Assembly (NCBI RefSeq): GCF_011752935.1
Contig: NZ_VWWO01000001.1
Span: 558,001 to 622,000 of the forward strand
Direction of reading: 5' to 3'
Length of the DNA: 64,000 bases
Source: Chitinophaga sp. Cy-1792
GTDB taxonomy: Bacteria; Bacteroidota; Bacteroidia; Chitinophagales; Chitinophagaceae
Position numbers and translations under genes: made by a program. The notes beneath the pieces are model-generated. The model saw only the letters and a program-made list of their open reading frames with translations, was not told the origin of the DNA and made no database searches. Below, piece by piece: positions 40,226 to 49,836 of the stretch (positions are counted from its first letter, which is position 1; each line of letters opens with the position of its first letter).

Positions 40226-42007
40226 TTAGTGCGCTTGTGTATCGGCAGGAACCAATTGGAGCAGGCTATCTTCTGCTGCCTGGTCTTTTTTCCTTTTTTC
40301 GTCTTTGGCCTGTTTCATTTTGGCCACTTCTGTTCCGAGTTCCACCAGCTGAACGAGGCTGTTTTTGCTCTCATCTTTGAAGTTGAGAATTACCTGACCG
40401 GTCTGAACGTCGCCGCTAACAGGTTGTGCAACCATTGTCAGGTCTTTGAAGAGACTTTTCACGCGGATCATCATTGGTTTCTCGTCTTCATCCACTTTAT
40501 CTTCAGGGATGGTAGCCATTACTTTCTGCAGGTCTACCCAACCGCCGAACATGCTACCTTTTACTTTAGCAGCGATGCCATCAGGCAGTTCGATTTTTCC
40601 TTTACCGCCCAGGTATTGGTCCAGGAGGGCCTGGTCAGAACCGAGGGTAACAGATTTTTCTGTGAGTGACATAGCAGGGAATTGTGCAGCCATATCCGGG
40701 TTAGCCAGTACGTATTTGTCGCCTTGTTTGGTGAGCATACCCTGGAATAACGGAGAGGTCATAATTTTATTGAAAGCGTCCTTGTTGGCTACTTTCATAT
40801 TAAAGATCCATTTAGAAGAAGGTGTTTCGGTAGAGTCTCCTTCGAAATAAGGATTAGGTTTTTTAGTGATCGCGAAATCAGAAGCTACGTATACCAGCTG
40901 ACCATCAAATGCGTTCAGCAGATCGTCCATGGTGAGGCCGGAGCGCTGAGAGAGGCCCATATTAACCAGGCCGTCCATGCCAACAGATTTGATGATTTCA
41001 CCCACCATATGGAAATCGAAACCATAAGCAGCGAAGCCGGTAATATTACCACCAGGGTATTTTTCCAGCATGCTCATATCAATTTCTCTTTTACCATATT
41101 TTTTGTAGATGGCCAGCATTTCCTTACCCATGTAGCTATTGACAGCTGCGGAGATTTTACCTTTCTCGAAATCAACGGTTGCGGTAACAGCGCTACCATC
41201 CATGAGTTTTTTGAAGTTGGCAGGCAGCATTGTCATCATACCGCTGTTGTAGATAGCTTCGGTATTGATGAACATGCCCATGTCCGCTTTTTCTTTCAGG
41301 AGTTTTTTGAAAGGCTCCAGGGTACCGGCGGTTTCGTTTTCTTTCAGGTGATAGATATGATCTGCTTCCGTGATGAGGGCTGCTGCTTCTGCAGGAACAT
41401 CAGCGGTTACATTCGCAGTAGCTGCCGGTTTTGCAGAATCTGCTGCATTTTCTTCACCATCAGGAGAAGGCAGACCGTTTGCACCAGGAAGGTTGTTCAG
41501 TTTATTGGTATTGAGATTTACCAGGTAGATCAGCGTTTTATCGTTCCAGGTAATCAGGCCATTGCTTTTATCGTCCCAGGTATATTTAAAGTCTTTACCT
41601 GCTTTTACGTTATAGCTTTTGAGGTTTGTTTTCAGGAAGCTTTCGAATTTGCCGGCATCTTTCAGGGAAGCGGTAATTTCGGCGTAAGACTTATTATCAT
41701 TGATGGTACCTCTTACGATAACAGAAGCGAAGAAGTTGCTGGTCAGGTCGATGCCGGAGTTCTGGGCATCTTTCCAAGATTTGGACATGGCGTCTGCAGT
41801 ATCTTTGGACTGAGCGGCAGCCATGAGTTTATCCATAGTGAGGCCTTCAGTAAGCAGCTTCTGGCTTATCTGTTTGGCATTAATTTCGAAGATAACCCCT
41901 GCTTCTTTAGGGATATATTTACTTTCTTCTGGCACTTTGGAGCAGGCCGATAACAAGACCGCGGCTGTGCCAGCGGTTAACAACAATTTGGAAATGGTTT
42001 TTTTCAT
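40226..42007 (-). CDS. DUF4836 lipoprotein
   Basis: 593 residues. MKKTISKLLLTAGTAAVLLSAC is a lipoprotein signal with cysteine 22. The mature protein has the DUF4836 layout: repeated alpha/beta segments beginning KVPEESKYIPKEAGVIFEINAKQISQK, two similar central halves and a Lys/Glu-rich C-terminus (KMKQAKDEKRKKDQAAEDSL). Function is unknown; related proteins are surface or periplasmic and abundant in Bacteroidota. It is upstream of the ABC transporter genes on the same strand but separated by a hairpin. Confidence 0.82.
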   Translation of the reverse strand: MKKTISKLLLTAGTAAVLLSACSKVPEESKYIPKEAGVIFEINAKQISQKLLTEGLTMDKLMAAAQSKDTADAMSKSWKDAQNSGIDLTSNFFASVIVRGTINDNKSYAEITASLKDAGKFESFLKTNLKSYNVKAGKDFKYTWDDKSNGLITWNDKTLIYLVNLNTNKLNNLPGANGLPSPDGEENAADSAKPAATANVTADVPAEAAALITEADHIYHLKENETAGTLEPFKKLLKEKADMGMFINTEAIYNSGMMTMLPANFKKLMDGSAVTATVDFEKGKISAAVNSYMGKEMLAIYKKYGKREIDMSMLEKYPGGNITGFAAYGFDFHMVGEIIKSVGMDGLVNMGLSQRSGLTMDDLLNAFDGQLVYVASDFAITKKPNPYFEGDSTETPSSKWIFNMKVANKDAFNKIMTSPLFQGMLTKQGDKYVLANPDMAAQFPAMSLTEKSVTLGSDQALLDQYLGGKGKIELPDGIAAKVKGSMFGGWVDLQKVMATIPEDKVDEDEKPMMIRVKSLFKDLTMVAQPVSGDVQTGQVILNFKDESKNSLVQLVELGTEVAKMKQAKDEKRKKDQAAEDSLLQLVPADTQAH

Positions 42008-42140
42008 AAATGCTTATAATATATTAGGACTATAGAATGCGTACAGTTAGCAATCGGCGATGATGGGAAATCAGGAGTCACAATAACCGGGCATCACAAA
42101 TCAACAGGGACAACTAACGACATTCCCACAATCGTGGTAT

Positions 42141-42170
42141 TTTACGACATCAAAAGTACGTATATTTTTG
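42141..42170 (+). promoter_or_regulatory. putative promoter for the YciI-like gene
   Basis: TTTA at 42141-42144 and TATTTTTG at 42163-42170 (an exact TAnnTTTG match) are spaced by 18 nt on the plus strand. The leader to the ATG at 42281 would be about 100 nt. Confidence 0.45.
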
Positions 42171-42280
42171 TAGCTTATATGTCTATTTTTCCCTGGCCTT
42201 TACAATAATTTCTTTACCGATATAGTTAATACCTTTGTTACAGCTATGAAAATTTTCACTAAAACCATCGAAAAACCGTT

Positions 42281-42559
42281 ATGTACCTGATCTTATTACA
42301 ATACATCCGTCCTGTAGCGGCTGTAGAGCACTTTATGGAGGCACACACTGCTTTTTTGCAGAAGTATTATGAGTCCGGCAAATTCATTCTTTCCGGGCGC
42401 CGTAAGCCTAAATCTGGTTCACTGATACTTTGTAAGGCATCCAGCCGAAAAGAGGTTGAGGAAATCATGAAGGAAGATCCGTTGGAGAAATATCAGCTGG
42501 CGCTTTACGAGATAATAGAGTTCGAGCCGACTACGTACGCTACGGTTCAGGAGAAATAG
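42281..42559 (+). CDS. YciI-like protein
   Basis: 92 residues. It has the YciI/muconolactone isomerase-like dimeric barrel: MYLILLQYIRP start, HTAFLQKYYESGKFILSGRR and AYLY-like AL YEIIEF. The histidine at about residue 22 is the conserved site residue of the family, and the SGRRKPKSG turn is typical. Function is unknown; it may be a small lyase or hydrolase. It is divergent from the DUF4836 gene and convergent with the SRPBCC gene. Confidence 0.8.
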   Translation: MYLILLQYIRPVAAVEHFMEAHTAFLQKYYESGKFILSGRRKPKSGSLILCKASSRKEVEEIMKEDPLEKYQLALYEIIEFEPTTYATVQEK

Positions 42560-42635
42560 CCAACAGACATAGAGAGCGCGACAATAGACGAATCACCAGG
42601 CCAGCTTTTATACCCACTCTTTCTATCTATCCCCG

Positions 42636-43655
42636 TTATTTCATAAAGTAGATGACTTTTGTAAGCCATTTGCTGGAATCTTTTTCATTGGCCGGATCTG
42701 TTACATACATTTCCATTATCGGAAGAACAATTTTCTTTCCGTTATCGTCTGCGTATTCGTGCAGGGCTACGTGTGCGTTGGCAATTTTGTCATAAGGCCC
42801 GTAATAATCAACGTAATACGCTTTAGCTGCCGGCAGTTTTATTATCTGTATACCACCACCTTTCAGGATGCTGCCTTCGGGCACTGGCACCGCTGCGGCC
42901 ATATCTGCCTGATGCGTAATTGTATCCCAGGCAAAGAACAGGCCGCAGGGCACCCCTGGCTGTAATTTGGCAGCAGTAGCTGCGATATATATTTGTTTCA
43001 GGTTATTTCTGTAGAAGGCGGTAATGCCTTTTTGAGGGATAGATTTGCGTATAGCCGCGTACGTCGTGGCCGGATAATTCATTTCTTTCACCGTTTCATT
43101 CACTCCATTAGGACTGCCGGGGCCTCTTTTATCGGCCTCAGCCATACTTTTAAGGTTGTTTAAACCTTTCTGGAAGTCGGACGAAAAGGCGCCTTTCATA
43201 ATCCAGCTCATCAGGTTCTGCGGGCGGTTGTACCTGGCGTCAAAACTCCAGACTACCTTGGTTTTCTTTCCTGCTTCAAAGAGGTTAAAGGAAACGTCGG
43301 CTTCTGATTTAAAAGGTTTTATGAAAGTCAGCTTCTGTTGTACCAGTTTATAAGGTTCGAGAGAAAGGTGTTGTAATTTTCCTTCTCCGATTTTTTTTCC
43401 GTTCCAGGAATAGGTGGCGCCTACGGTGCCATCATCTCCCAGAATAGTATAAGTGGTGGTGGAATCCATTTGCTTCCATGCGCTCCATTCGTTGAATTTC
43501 TCAAAGCGGACAATGTCGTTCCAAACGATACTGGCGGGGGCGTCAATTTCTACAGTTGCCTCCACATGCATACGGGTTGGAGCAATGAATATCAATACCA
43601 GAAAGAGAAAAACCAGCACTCCTATGATCCAGGCGAATGTTTTCAGCGCTTTCAT
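42636..43655 (-). CDS. SRPBCC domain fused to a GyrI/AraC-effector-like domain, membrane-anchored
   Basis: 339 residues. One N-terminal transmembrane helix (about 6-27) anchors the protein. Residues about 30-170 are an SRPBCC (START-like) domain with HVEATVEIDAPASIVWNDI, and 190-335 match the GyrI-like small-molecule binding domain (VKEMNYPATTYAAIRKSIP; AYYVDYYGPYDKIANAHVAL). Both folds bind hydrophobic ligands in other proteins. It may be a periplasmic ligand-binding or sensing protein. The msrB gene lies 84 nt upstream on the same strand and could be in one unit. Confidence 0.82.
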   Translation of the reverse strand: MKALKTFAWIIGVLVFLFLVLIFIAPTRMHVEATVEIDAPASIVWNDIVRFEKFNEWSAWKQMDSTTTYTILGDDGTVGATYSWNGKKIGEGKLQHLSLEPYKLVQQKLTFIKPFKSEADVSFNLFEAGKKTKVVWSFDARYNRPQNLMSWIMKGAFSSDFQKGLNNLKSMAEADKRGPGSPNGVNETVKEMNYPATTYAAIRKSIPQKGITAFYRNNLKQIYIAATAAKLQPGVPCGLFFAWDTITHQADMAAAVPVPEGSILKGGGIQIIKLPAAKAYYVDYYGPYDKIANAHVALHEYADDNGKKIVLPIMEMYVTDPANEKDSSKWLTKVIYFMK

Positions 43656-43739
43656 AACTGCAAGGGGTTGATTACTATAAAAATACGGTTTTTTACGGTG
43701 CTTCCCTACAGTATTGTTGGCATGTTGGCAAGAAAATTA

Positions 43740-44225
43740 CTATGATTCAGCCGGGTTGTTTTTTTCCTGGAAGTCTTTGTCCAGGTCTTTTGCCTGTTCA
43801 AAATCCAGGATGACAGAATTGATACAGTACCTTAATCCGGCAGGTGGCGGGCCATCGTCGAAGACATGCCCGAGGTGTGCGCGGCAGCGTCCACAAAGCA
43901 CTTCGGTTCTATGCATTCCATGGCTGTTGTCAGGTGCATAGATTACGCTGTTTTTGTTTACCGGCTGAAAGAAGCTCGGCCAGCCGCAGCTGCTTTCAAA
44001 TTTTGCATCAGAAACGAAGAGCGGGTTACCGCATGCAGCACAGAAGTAGGTGCCTGCATCTTTCTGGTTCCAGAATTTTCCGGTAAAGGCCCATTCGGTA
44101 CCTTTCTCCCTGGCGATGTGATAAACCTCCGGTGGCAGAATTTTTTTCCACTCTTCATCCGGCAGGTTTACCTTCTCCGTTTCGGTACGGGAGTAAACTG
44201 CAGACTTTTTTGTTGCGTCGTCCAT
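43740..44225 (-). CDS. msrB: peptide-methionine (R)-S-oxide reductase
   Basis: The 161-residue enzyme reduces methionine-R-sulfoxide in proteins. Zinc ligands are C62, C65 (CAAC) and C111, C114 (CGRC), the catalytic cysteine is C134 in RYCINS, and C80 in CGWPSF is a possible resolving cysteine. There is no signal peptide, so it is cytoplasmic. It is the single-domain B type, not fused to MsrA. It is divergent from mutL across 338 bp. Confidence 0.95.
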   Translation of the reverse strand: MDDATKKSAVYSRTETEKVNLPDEEWKKILPPEVYHIAREKGTEWAFTGKFWNQKDAGTYFCAACGNPLFVSDAKFESSCGWPSFFQPVNKNSVIYAPDNSHGMHRTEVLCGRCRAHLGHVFDDGPPPAGLRYCINSVILDFEQAKDLDKDFQEKNNPAES

Positions 44226-44563
44226 TTAATTTTCGTTTAGTCGTAATATGAGATGAGTATTTACAGTTGCAAAACCGTCCATGGCAATGGCATTGTGCCT
44301 GGGTTCCGTTGGTTCATAGCTGTTGGCATAATTGTATTAACGACTGATTAACACTAAAGTTGTCTTATTTACTAACAGATAGAATTACTCTAATATATTT
44401 TTTTGTACTATAAAAGTACGTATGAACACGCGGAATGGATTGTTCAGAACTGTAAATCAGCCGGATATTTAACAGATTTATCCACATAATGTTCTAAACT
44501 GTTTGATAATCACCCGCGAGCAACTAGCGATAAATTGTTAACTTAGCGGCAAAAGGCTAGTAA
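44226..44563. other. divergent intergenic region between msrB and mutL
   Basis: No gene is seen. It contains a palindrome GTAC-tataaaa-GTAC at 44405-44419 and an A/T-rich track before it. The 12-mer aaaagtacgtat at 44412-44423 is identical to one at 42152-42163. TAACTTAG shortly before the mutL GTG is one base from the -7 consensus TAnnTTTG. No terminator hairpin was found. Confidence 0.4.
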
Positions 44564-46474
44564 GTGGCGGATATCATCAATTTATTACCAGACAATATAG
44601 CGAATCAGATAGCTGCAGGAGAAGTTATCCAGCGACCGGCATCAGCGGTGAAGGAGTTACTTGAAAATGCAGTGGACGCAGGCGCAACAGAAATTCACCT
44701 CATCATTAAAGATGCGGGGAAAGAGTTAGTACAGGTAATCGATAATGGCGGCGGTATGAGCGAAACCGATGCCAGGATGTGCTTCGAACGTCATGCTACC
44801 TCCAAGATACAAACCATCGAAGACCTGTTCTCTATCCGTACAATGGGTTTCCGTGGTGAAGCACTGGCTTCCATCGCGGCCGTTGCCCAGGTAGAACTCA
44901 AAACCAGGAAAAGAGGCACCGATATCGGCACCTTCATCGAAATCGAAAACAGTGCGGTAAACATGCAGGAACCCTGCCAGACTGCAGAAGGTACCAGCAT
45001 CTCCATGAAGAACCTCTTCTTCAACGTACCCGCACGCCGCAATTTCCTTAAAAGCAATGCTGCCGAAATGCGCCATATCGTGGATGAATTTATCCGCGTA
45101 GCCATGGCCTTCCCACAGCTGCAATTCACACTCACCAGCAATAACCAGCAATTATTTCACCTCGACAAAGGCTCCCTGAAACAACGTATCATAGCCATCC
45201 TCGGCCAGCACTACAATGCCCGCCTCGTCAACGTGAAAGAAAGCACCGATTATATGAACGTCTACGGGTTCGTCGGCAAACCGGAAACAGCCAAAAAAAC
45301 CCGCGGCGACCAGTTCTTCTTCGTCAATAACCGATTCATCAAAAGCCATTACCTCCATCATGCCGTAATGAACGCCTTTGCTGACATCATCCCGGCAGAC
45401 AGCTACCCGCTGTATGTCCTCTTTATTGACGTAAACCCTGAACATGTCGATATCAACGTTCACCCTACCAAACAGGAAATCAAATTCGATGACGAGAAAG
45501 TAATGTACGCCTTCGTACAGGCTGCCGTTAAACACGCCCTCGCACAATTCAGCGTTACGCCTACCCTCGACTTCGACCTCGACCCAAGTATTCAGCAGCT
45601 GGACGCTGTCAGCAAACCTTTTACTGCACAGCAACAAACGGAATCTACCCATTCCCCGCTCTACAAATCCTTCACCCAGGCCCACCAGGCCCACGTGATC
45701 GACCGTAGCAGCAATTCCAACAACCTGAAAAACTGGAGAGACCTCTACGATAAACCAGCGGCCTCACATAGCGAAAGCTATACCATGAGCGCCTACTCTG
45801 CCGATACTGAAACGGAAACTTCTGAAGAAGTTACCTACACCCAGCCGGCAGCCACCGCCACCGCTTCTGCCATCGATGAACGCTGGCAGGAAACCTCCAA
45901 AGACCTGAAAGTACCCGTACAGGTACATCAGCAATATGTGCTCTCTCAGATCAAATCAGGATTTATTCTGATAGATCAGCACGCGGCACACGAACGTATC
46001 CTCTATGAACGCTACCAGCGTGCCATCCAGGAAACACCAGTGGCTACCCAGCAAAGCCTCTTCCCACAAACATTACAGCTCCCCCCTGCGGATGCTGCCA
46101 TCGTTATGGAAATGCTCCCTGATCTTCAGACACTTGGTTATGACCTCGAACCATTCGGTAACAATACCTTCGTTGTTCGCGGTACTCCTGCCGATATCCA
46201 GACAGGCAACGACCAGGCTACCATCGAAGGTTTGCTGGAACAATTCAAGCACTTCGCGCATGAACTGAAAGTAAACAGACGCGAACAGCTGATCCGCTCC
46301 ATGGCACGTAACAACGCCATACCAGCCGGTAAAATCCTCTCTGCCAAAGAAATGCAGAATATCATCGATGAACTCTTTGCCTGCACCATGCCTAACGTAG
46401 CACCAGGCGGCAAATTCACGTTTATCTCCTTCAAACTCACCGATCTGGCAAGAATGTTTGAAAGAAATCAGTAA
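44564..46474 (+). CDS. mutL: DNA mismatch repair endonuclease MutL
   Basis: 636 residues from a GTG start. The N-terminal GHKL ATPase has the NQIAAGEVIQRPASAVKELLENAVDAGA and FRGEAL motifs. The C-terminal dimerisation domain carries the metal-binding endonuclease motif DQHAAHERILYE (about residues 471-482) and a terminal CTMPNVAPGG segment in place of CPHGRP. This makes it a nicking MutL, which fits the absence of MutH in this phylum. It acts with MutS after replication errors. A perfect 26-bp terminator follows. Confidence 0.96.
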   Translation: MADIINLLPDNIANQIAAGEVIQRPASAVKELLENAVDAGATEIHLIIKDAGKELVQVIDNGGGMSETDARMCFERHATSKIQTIEDLFSIRTMGFRGEALASIAAVAQVELKTRKRGTDIGTFIEIENSAVNMQEPCQTAEGTSISMKNLFFNVPARRNFLKSNAAEMRHIVDEFIRVAMAFPQLQFTLTSNNQQLFHLDKGSLKQRIIAILGQHYNARLVNVKESTDYMNVYGFVGKPETAKKTRGDQFFFVNNRFIKSHYLHHAVMNAFADIIPADSYPLYVLFIDVNPEHVDINVHPTKQEIKFDDEKVMYAFVQAAVKHALAQFSVTPTLDFDLDPSIQQLDAVSKPFTAQQQTESTHSPLYKSFTQAHQAHVIDRSSNSNNLKNWRDLYDKPAASHSESYTMSAYSADTETETSEEVTYTQPAATATASAIDERWQETSKDLKVPVQVHQQYVLSQIKSGFILIDQHAAHERILYERYQRAIQETPVATQQSLFPQTLQLPPADAAIVMEMLPDLQTLGYDLEPFGNNTFVVRGTPADIQTGNDQATIEGLLEQFKHFAHELKVNRREQLIRSMARNNAIPAGKILSAKEMQNIIDELFACTMPNVAPGGKFTFISFKLTDLARMFERNQ

Positions 46475-46483
46475 TAACTTCTT

Positions 46484-46539
46484 ATTATATAAAGCAAAAG
46501 ACCCTAAGCCTCGGCTTAGGGTCTTTTGCTTTATATAAT
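46484..46539. terminator. bidirectional rho-independent terminator, 26-bp perfect stem
   Basis: Left arm 46484-46509 and right arm 46514-46539 are exactly complementary, with a 4-nt loop (ctcg). It lies between convergent mutL and the FGGY kinase gene and provides a T-run on both strands. Confidence 0.92.
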
Positions 46540-46540
46540 A

Positions 46541-48025
46541 TTACCATTGCCAGTTTTTCAGCCGGCTATATAATTCTTCATATGCCTTAAACTTCCGCTG
46601 GTAAAAGTCTGCATAATCATCCCCCGGGTAAAAAACAACAGGAGCAATGGTTTCGGGAAAATCTACGGGAATACCCAATGTCTGGGCTGCCAGCTTAATC
46701 GCTCCCAGGGTGGAGGCGTCACTCTCTTCCTTCAGCGTCATCGGCTTCCCGAAGATATCCGCCATTAGCTGTATCCAGCCGGGAGACTGTGTAAAACCTC
46801 CGCTCACAGAGACTTTCCTAATGGGTCCGGCGGTTTCTTCCAACGCCTTACTGATACTGAGCAGCACGAAGCAGATGCTTTCCAGTACTGCTCTTACAAA
46901 GTGCGGCGCGGTATGTTCCGGGCCAATTCCCACAAAACCCGCGCTGGCATTGCTGTCCCAGATAGGTGCACGCTCTCCCAGCAGGTAAGGCATACAAAGC
47001 AGTTTATCCGGCGGCAGGGCCAACGCTTCTTTTATTAAGTTATCCACCGGCTGTTGGCTGTTCAGGAAATCCTTTACCAGCCACTGCAATAGGATGCCAC
47101 CATTATTACTGGCGCCTCCGGTAATATAAATATTATCTGTCAGCAGATAGGTGAATAATCGTTGCTGCCTGTCTGTTGCAGCCTGGGGGATGGCCATTCT
47201 TATGGCGCTGCTGGTGCCGATGGTAAGGGTGGCATGCCCTTCGTCCAGGGCATCACTTCCCAGCTGGGCCAGGCAACCATCGCTGCCACCAATAACGATT
47301 GGGGTATCGGCAGGTATACCCAACTCCGCTGCTATCGCCGGTTGCAGGCCGGTGATGACATAATCAGCCGGTACGGGCAACGGTAGCTGTGCGGCGGTAA
47401 TGCCGGCCGTTTTCAGGGCCAGTTCGTTCCACGTCAGGGTGTGAATGTCGAAAAGCCCGGTGGCGGAGGCAATGGAATGGTCCGTCAATAGTTGTCCTGT
47501 CAGTTGGAAGATGACATATTCTTTTATCCCCAGGAATGTTGTTGTTTTCAGGAAGATGTCTGGCTGGTATTTTTTTAGCCAGATGATTTTATTGAGGGGC
47601 GACATGGCATGCACCGGTGTGCCGGTGCTACGGTATATTTCTGCGCCGGCAGGGCTGTTACGAAGGGCGACCGCGTTTTCCTGGCTGCGGTTATCGGCCC
47701 AGATGATGAGTGGGGTGAGTAATTTCCCTGCTGTATCCATGGCCAGGAGGCTATGCATAGCACTGCTGAAGGAGATCGCGGCGGGCGGGTAACCGGTTTT
47801 CTGCACAATTTCCCTGATGCCATCCTTTACCGCCTGTAATATTTCGGCAGCATTTTGCTCACTATATCCGGGGGCCGGATGTGAGGTGGAATATGCCCGC
47901 TGAAAACTCATTTTCACTTTCCCGTCAATTCCCAGCGAAATCGATTTAGTACTGCTGGTCCCAATATCTGAACCGATGATATATGTCCTGTTTTCGCTCA
48001 TAAAAAAACCTTCCGTTTTCGACAT
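46541..48025 (-). CDS. FGGY-family carbohydrate kinase, gluconokinase-like
   Basis: 494 residues from the ATG at 48025; an alternative ATG at 48001 also gives a family-like start (MSENRTYIIGSDIGTSSTK). The ATP-binding signature GSDIGTSSTK, the SSAMHSLLAMD and WADNRSQENA segments and the C-terminal VSVSGGFTQSPGWIQLMADIFG fit the FGGY family, closest by eye to gluconokinase/xylulokinase types. Phosphorylation of a sugar acid or ketose is expected, but the exact substrate is not visible. It is divergent from the GMC oxidoreductase, with only 57 bp between the start codons, so the two are likely co-regulated. Confidence 0.85.
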   Translation of the reverse strand: MSKTEGFFMSENRTYIIGSDIGTSSTKSISLGIDGKVKMSFQRAYSTSHPAPGYSEQNAAEILQAVKDGIREIVQKTGYPPAAISFSSAMHSLLAMDTAGKLLTPLIIWADNRSQENAVALRNSPAGAEIYRSTGTPVHAMSPLNKIIWLKKYQPDIFLKTTTFLGIKEYVIFQLTGQLLTDHSIASATGLFDIHTLTWNELALKTAGITAAQLPLPVPADYVITGLQPAIAAELGIPADTPIVIGGSDGCLAQLGSDALDEGHATLTIGTSSAIRMAIPQAATDRQQRLFTYLLTDNIYITGGASNNGGILLQWLVKDFLNSQQPVDNLIKEALALPPDKLLCMPYLLGERAPIWDSNASAGFVGIGPEHTAPHFVRAVLESICFVLLSISKALEETAGPIRKVSVSGGFTQSPGWIQLMADIFGKPMTLKEESDASTLGAIKLAAQTLGIPVDFPETIAPVVFYPGDDYADFYQRKFKAYEELYSRLKNWQW

Positions 48026-48082
48026 TTAATTTATAGATTTAAAACCTGTGATCCATACATAAAGTCTAAAATTTCCACGCAA

Positions 48083-49822
48083 ATGGCTTTTGAAATCAAA
48101 CAAAAAGGACAGGTCTATGATGTGTGTATTGTTGGTTCCGGCGCTGGTGGCGGAATGGCAGCCAAAATACTCTCTGAGGCAGGCCTGAAAATCGCACTCC
48201 TGGAGGCCGGTCCGAAATACGACCCAGCCGACCCGGAGCAAATGACCCAGCTGAAGTGGCCTTATGAGTCTCCTCGTAGAGGCGCCAGTACTACCCGCCC
48301 ATTCGGCGACTTTGATGCCGCCTACGGGGGGTGGGAAATCAACGGCGAACCATACACGAAAAAGAACGGCACCGAATTCGACTGGTTCCGCTCCCGTATG
48401 CTTGGCGGCCGTACCAACCACTGGGGACGTATCTCTCTTCGCTTTGGTCCGCGCGACTTCAAACACAAAACCTATGATGGCCTCGGCGACGACTGGCCTA
48501 TCAGTTATGAAGATGTAGCACCTTATTACGACCGTGTCGATAAAATGATCGGCGTTTTCGGTTCCAAGGAAAACCTGCCCAATGAACCGGACGGTTTCTT
48601 CCTGCCTCCTCCCAAACCCAGACTGCATGAGCTCATGATCAAGAAGGCAGGTGATAAACTGGGCATCCCGGTTATCCCGGCCCGTCTGTCTATCCTCACC
48701 CGCTCTGTAAACAAGGACCGCAGCCCATGCTTCTACTGCAGCCAGTGTAGCAGAGGTTGTAGTGTTTATGGCGACTTCTCCTCTTCTTCCGTATTGGTTA
48801 AACCAGCCATGAAGAGCGGACATGTAGACCTCTACACCAATGCCATGGCCAGGGAAGTACTCACCAACGGCGATGGAAAAGCTACCGGCGTACTCTATGT
48901 GGATAAAACCGACCTGCAGGAATACTCAGTGAACGCAAAAGTAATTGTATTGGCAGCAAGTGCCTGTGAATCAGCCAGGTTACTGCTCAATTCGAAGTCT
49001 GCCAAACATCCTAACGGCCTTGCCAATTCCAGCGGCGTAGTAGGTAAATACCTGCATGATTCCACCGGAGCTTCCCGCAGTGCTTTCCTCCCGCATCTCA
49101 TGGACCGTAAACGCTATAACGAAGACGGTACCGGTGGTATGCACCTGTATATTCCATGGTGGGGAGATAACAAAAAACTGAATTTCCCTCGTGGCTACCA
49201 CATCGAATTTGGCGGTGGCCTGCATATGCCAGGTTACGGCTTTGGCTTCGGCATGGAAAAAATGAACGGAAAATACCCGGGCAAAGACGGCCAGATGAAA
49301 CCTGCTGGTGGCTATGGAGCCGGACTTAAAGAGGATTATCGCCGCTTCTATGGCGCCCAGGTTGGATTCGCAGGCCGTGGTGAGTGTATCGCCCGCGAAG
49401 ACAACTACTGTGAAATCGATCCGAATGTTGTTGACAAATGGGGTATCCCGGTACTGCGCTTCAACTACACCTGGACCGACCACGAAATCAATCAGGCCAA
49501 ACACATGCAGGATACCTTCGAACAGATCATCCATGAAATGGGTGGTGTGGCGAATGGCACCAAACCTGGCGCTGAGACCAAATACGGACTGGAAAACCCT
49601 GGCCGTATCATCCACGAAGTAGGTACCACCCGCATGGGCGATGATCCTAACAAATCAGTACTCAACAAATTCAGCCAGGCACACGAGGTGAAAAACCTCT
49701 TCGTTGTAGACGGCGGCTCGTTTGTATCCCAGGCAGATAAAAACCCTACCTGGACCATCCTCGCCCTCTCCCTGCGTGCATCTGAATACATTGTTGATCA
49801 ACTGAAAAAACAAAACATTTAA
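48083..49822 (+). CDS. GMC-family FAD-dependent oxidoreductase
   Basis: 579 residues. The FAD motif GSGAGGG is at 18-24, then LLEAGP. The GGRTNHWGR and C-terminal [11 protein letters not shown] / [20 protein letters not shown] motifs are those of the GMC group that includes gluconate 2-dehydrogenase and glucoside 3-dehydrogenase large subunits. There is no signal peptide of its own, yet its partner 15 nt downstream carries a Tat/lipoprotein signal, so export as a folded complex (hitchhiker mode) is likely. The enzyme should oxidise a sugar or glycoside hydroxyl, possibly C3, with electrons passing to a periplasmic acceptor. The exact substrate is inferred only. Confidence 0.92.
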   Translation: MAFEIKQKGQVYDVCIVGSGAGGGMAAKILSEAGLKIALLEAGPKYDPADPEQMTQLKWPYESPRRGASTTRPFGDFDAAYGGWEINGEPYTKKNGTEFDWFRSRMLGGRTNHWGRISLRFGPRDFKHKTYDGLGDDWPISYEDVAPYYDRVDKMIGVFGSKENLPNEPDGFFLPPPKPRLHELMIKKAGDKLGIPVIPARLSILTRSVNKDRSPCFYCSQCSRGCSVYGDFSSSSVLVKPAMKSGHVDLYTNAMAREVLTNGDGKATGVLYVDKTDLQEYSVNAKVIVLAASACESARLLLNSKSAKHPNGLANSSGVVGKYLHDSTGASRSAFLPHLMDRKRYNEDGTGGMHLYIPWWGDNKKLNFPRGYHIEFGGGLHMPGYGFGFGMEKMNGKYPGKDGQMKPAGGYGAGLKEDYRRFYGAQVGFAGRGECIAREDNYCEIDPNVVDKWGIPVLRFNYTWTDHEINQAKHMQDTFEQIIHEMGGVANGTKPGAETKYGLENPGRIIHEVGTTRMGDDPNKSVLNKFSQAHEVKNLFVVDGGSFVSQADKNPTWTILALSLRASEYIVDQLKKQNI

Positions 49823-49836
49823 ACTACTCACTACAT

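Noticed and set aside
44405..44419. GTAC palindrome as a rho-independent terminator
   Set aside because: The stem is only 4 bp and it lies upstream, not downstream, of mutL.
48026..48823. 265-codon open frame on the minus strand
   Set aside because: It overlaps the GMC oxidoreductase gene antisense and its protein has no recognisable features, so the GMC frame is the real gene.
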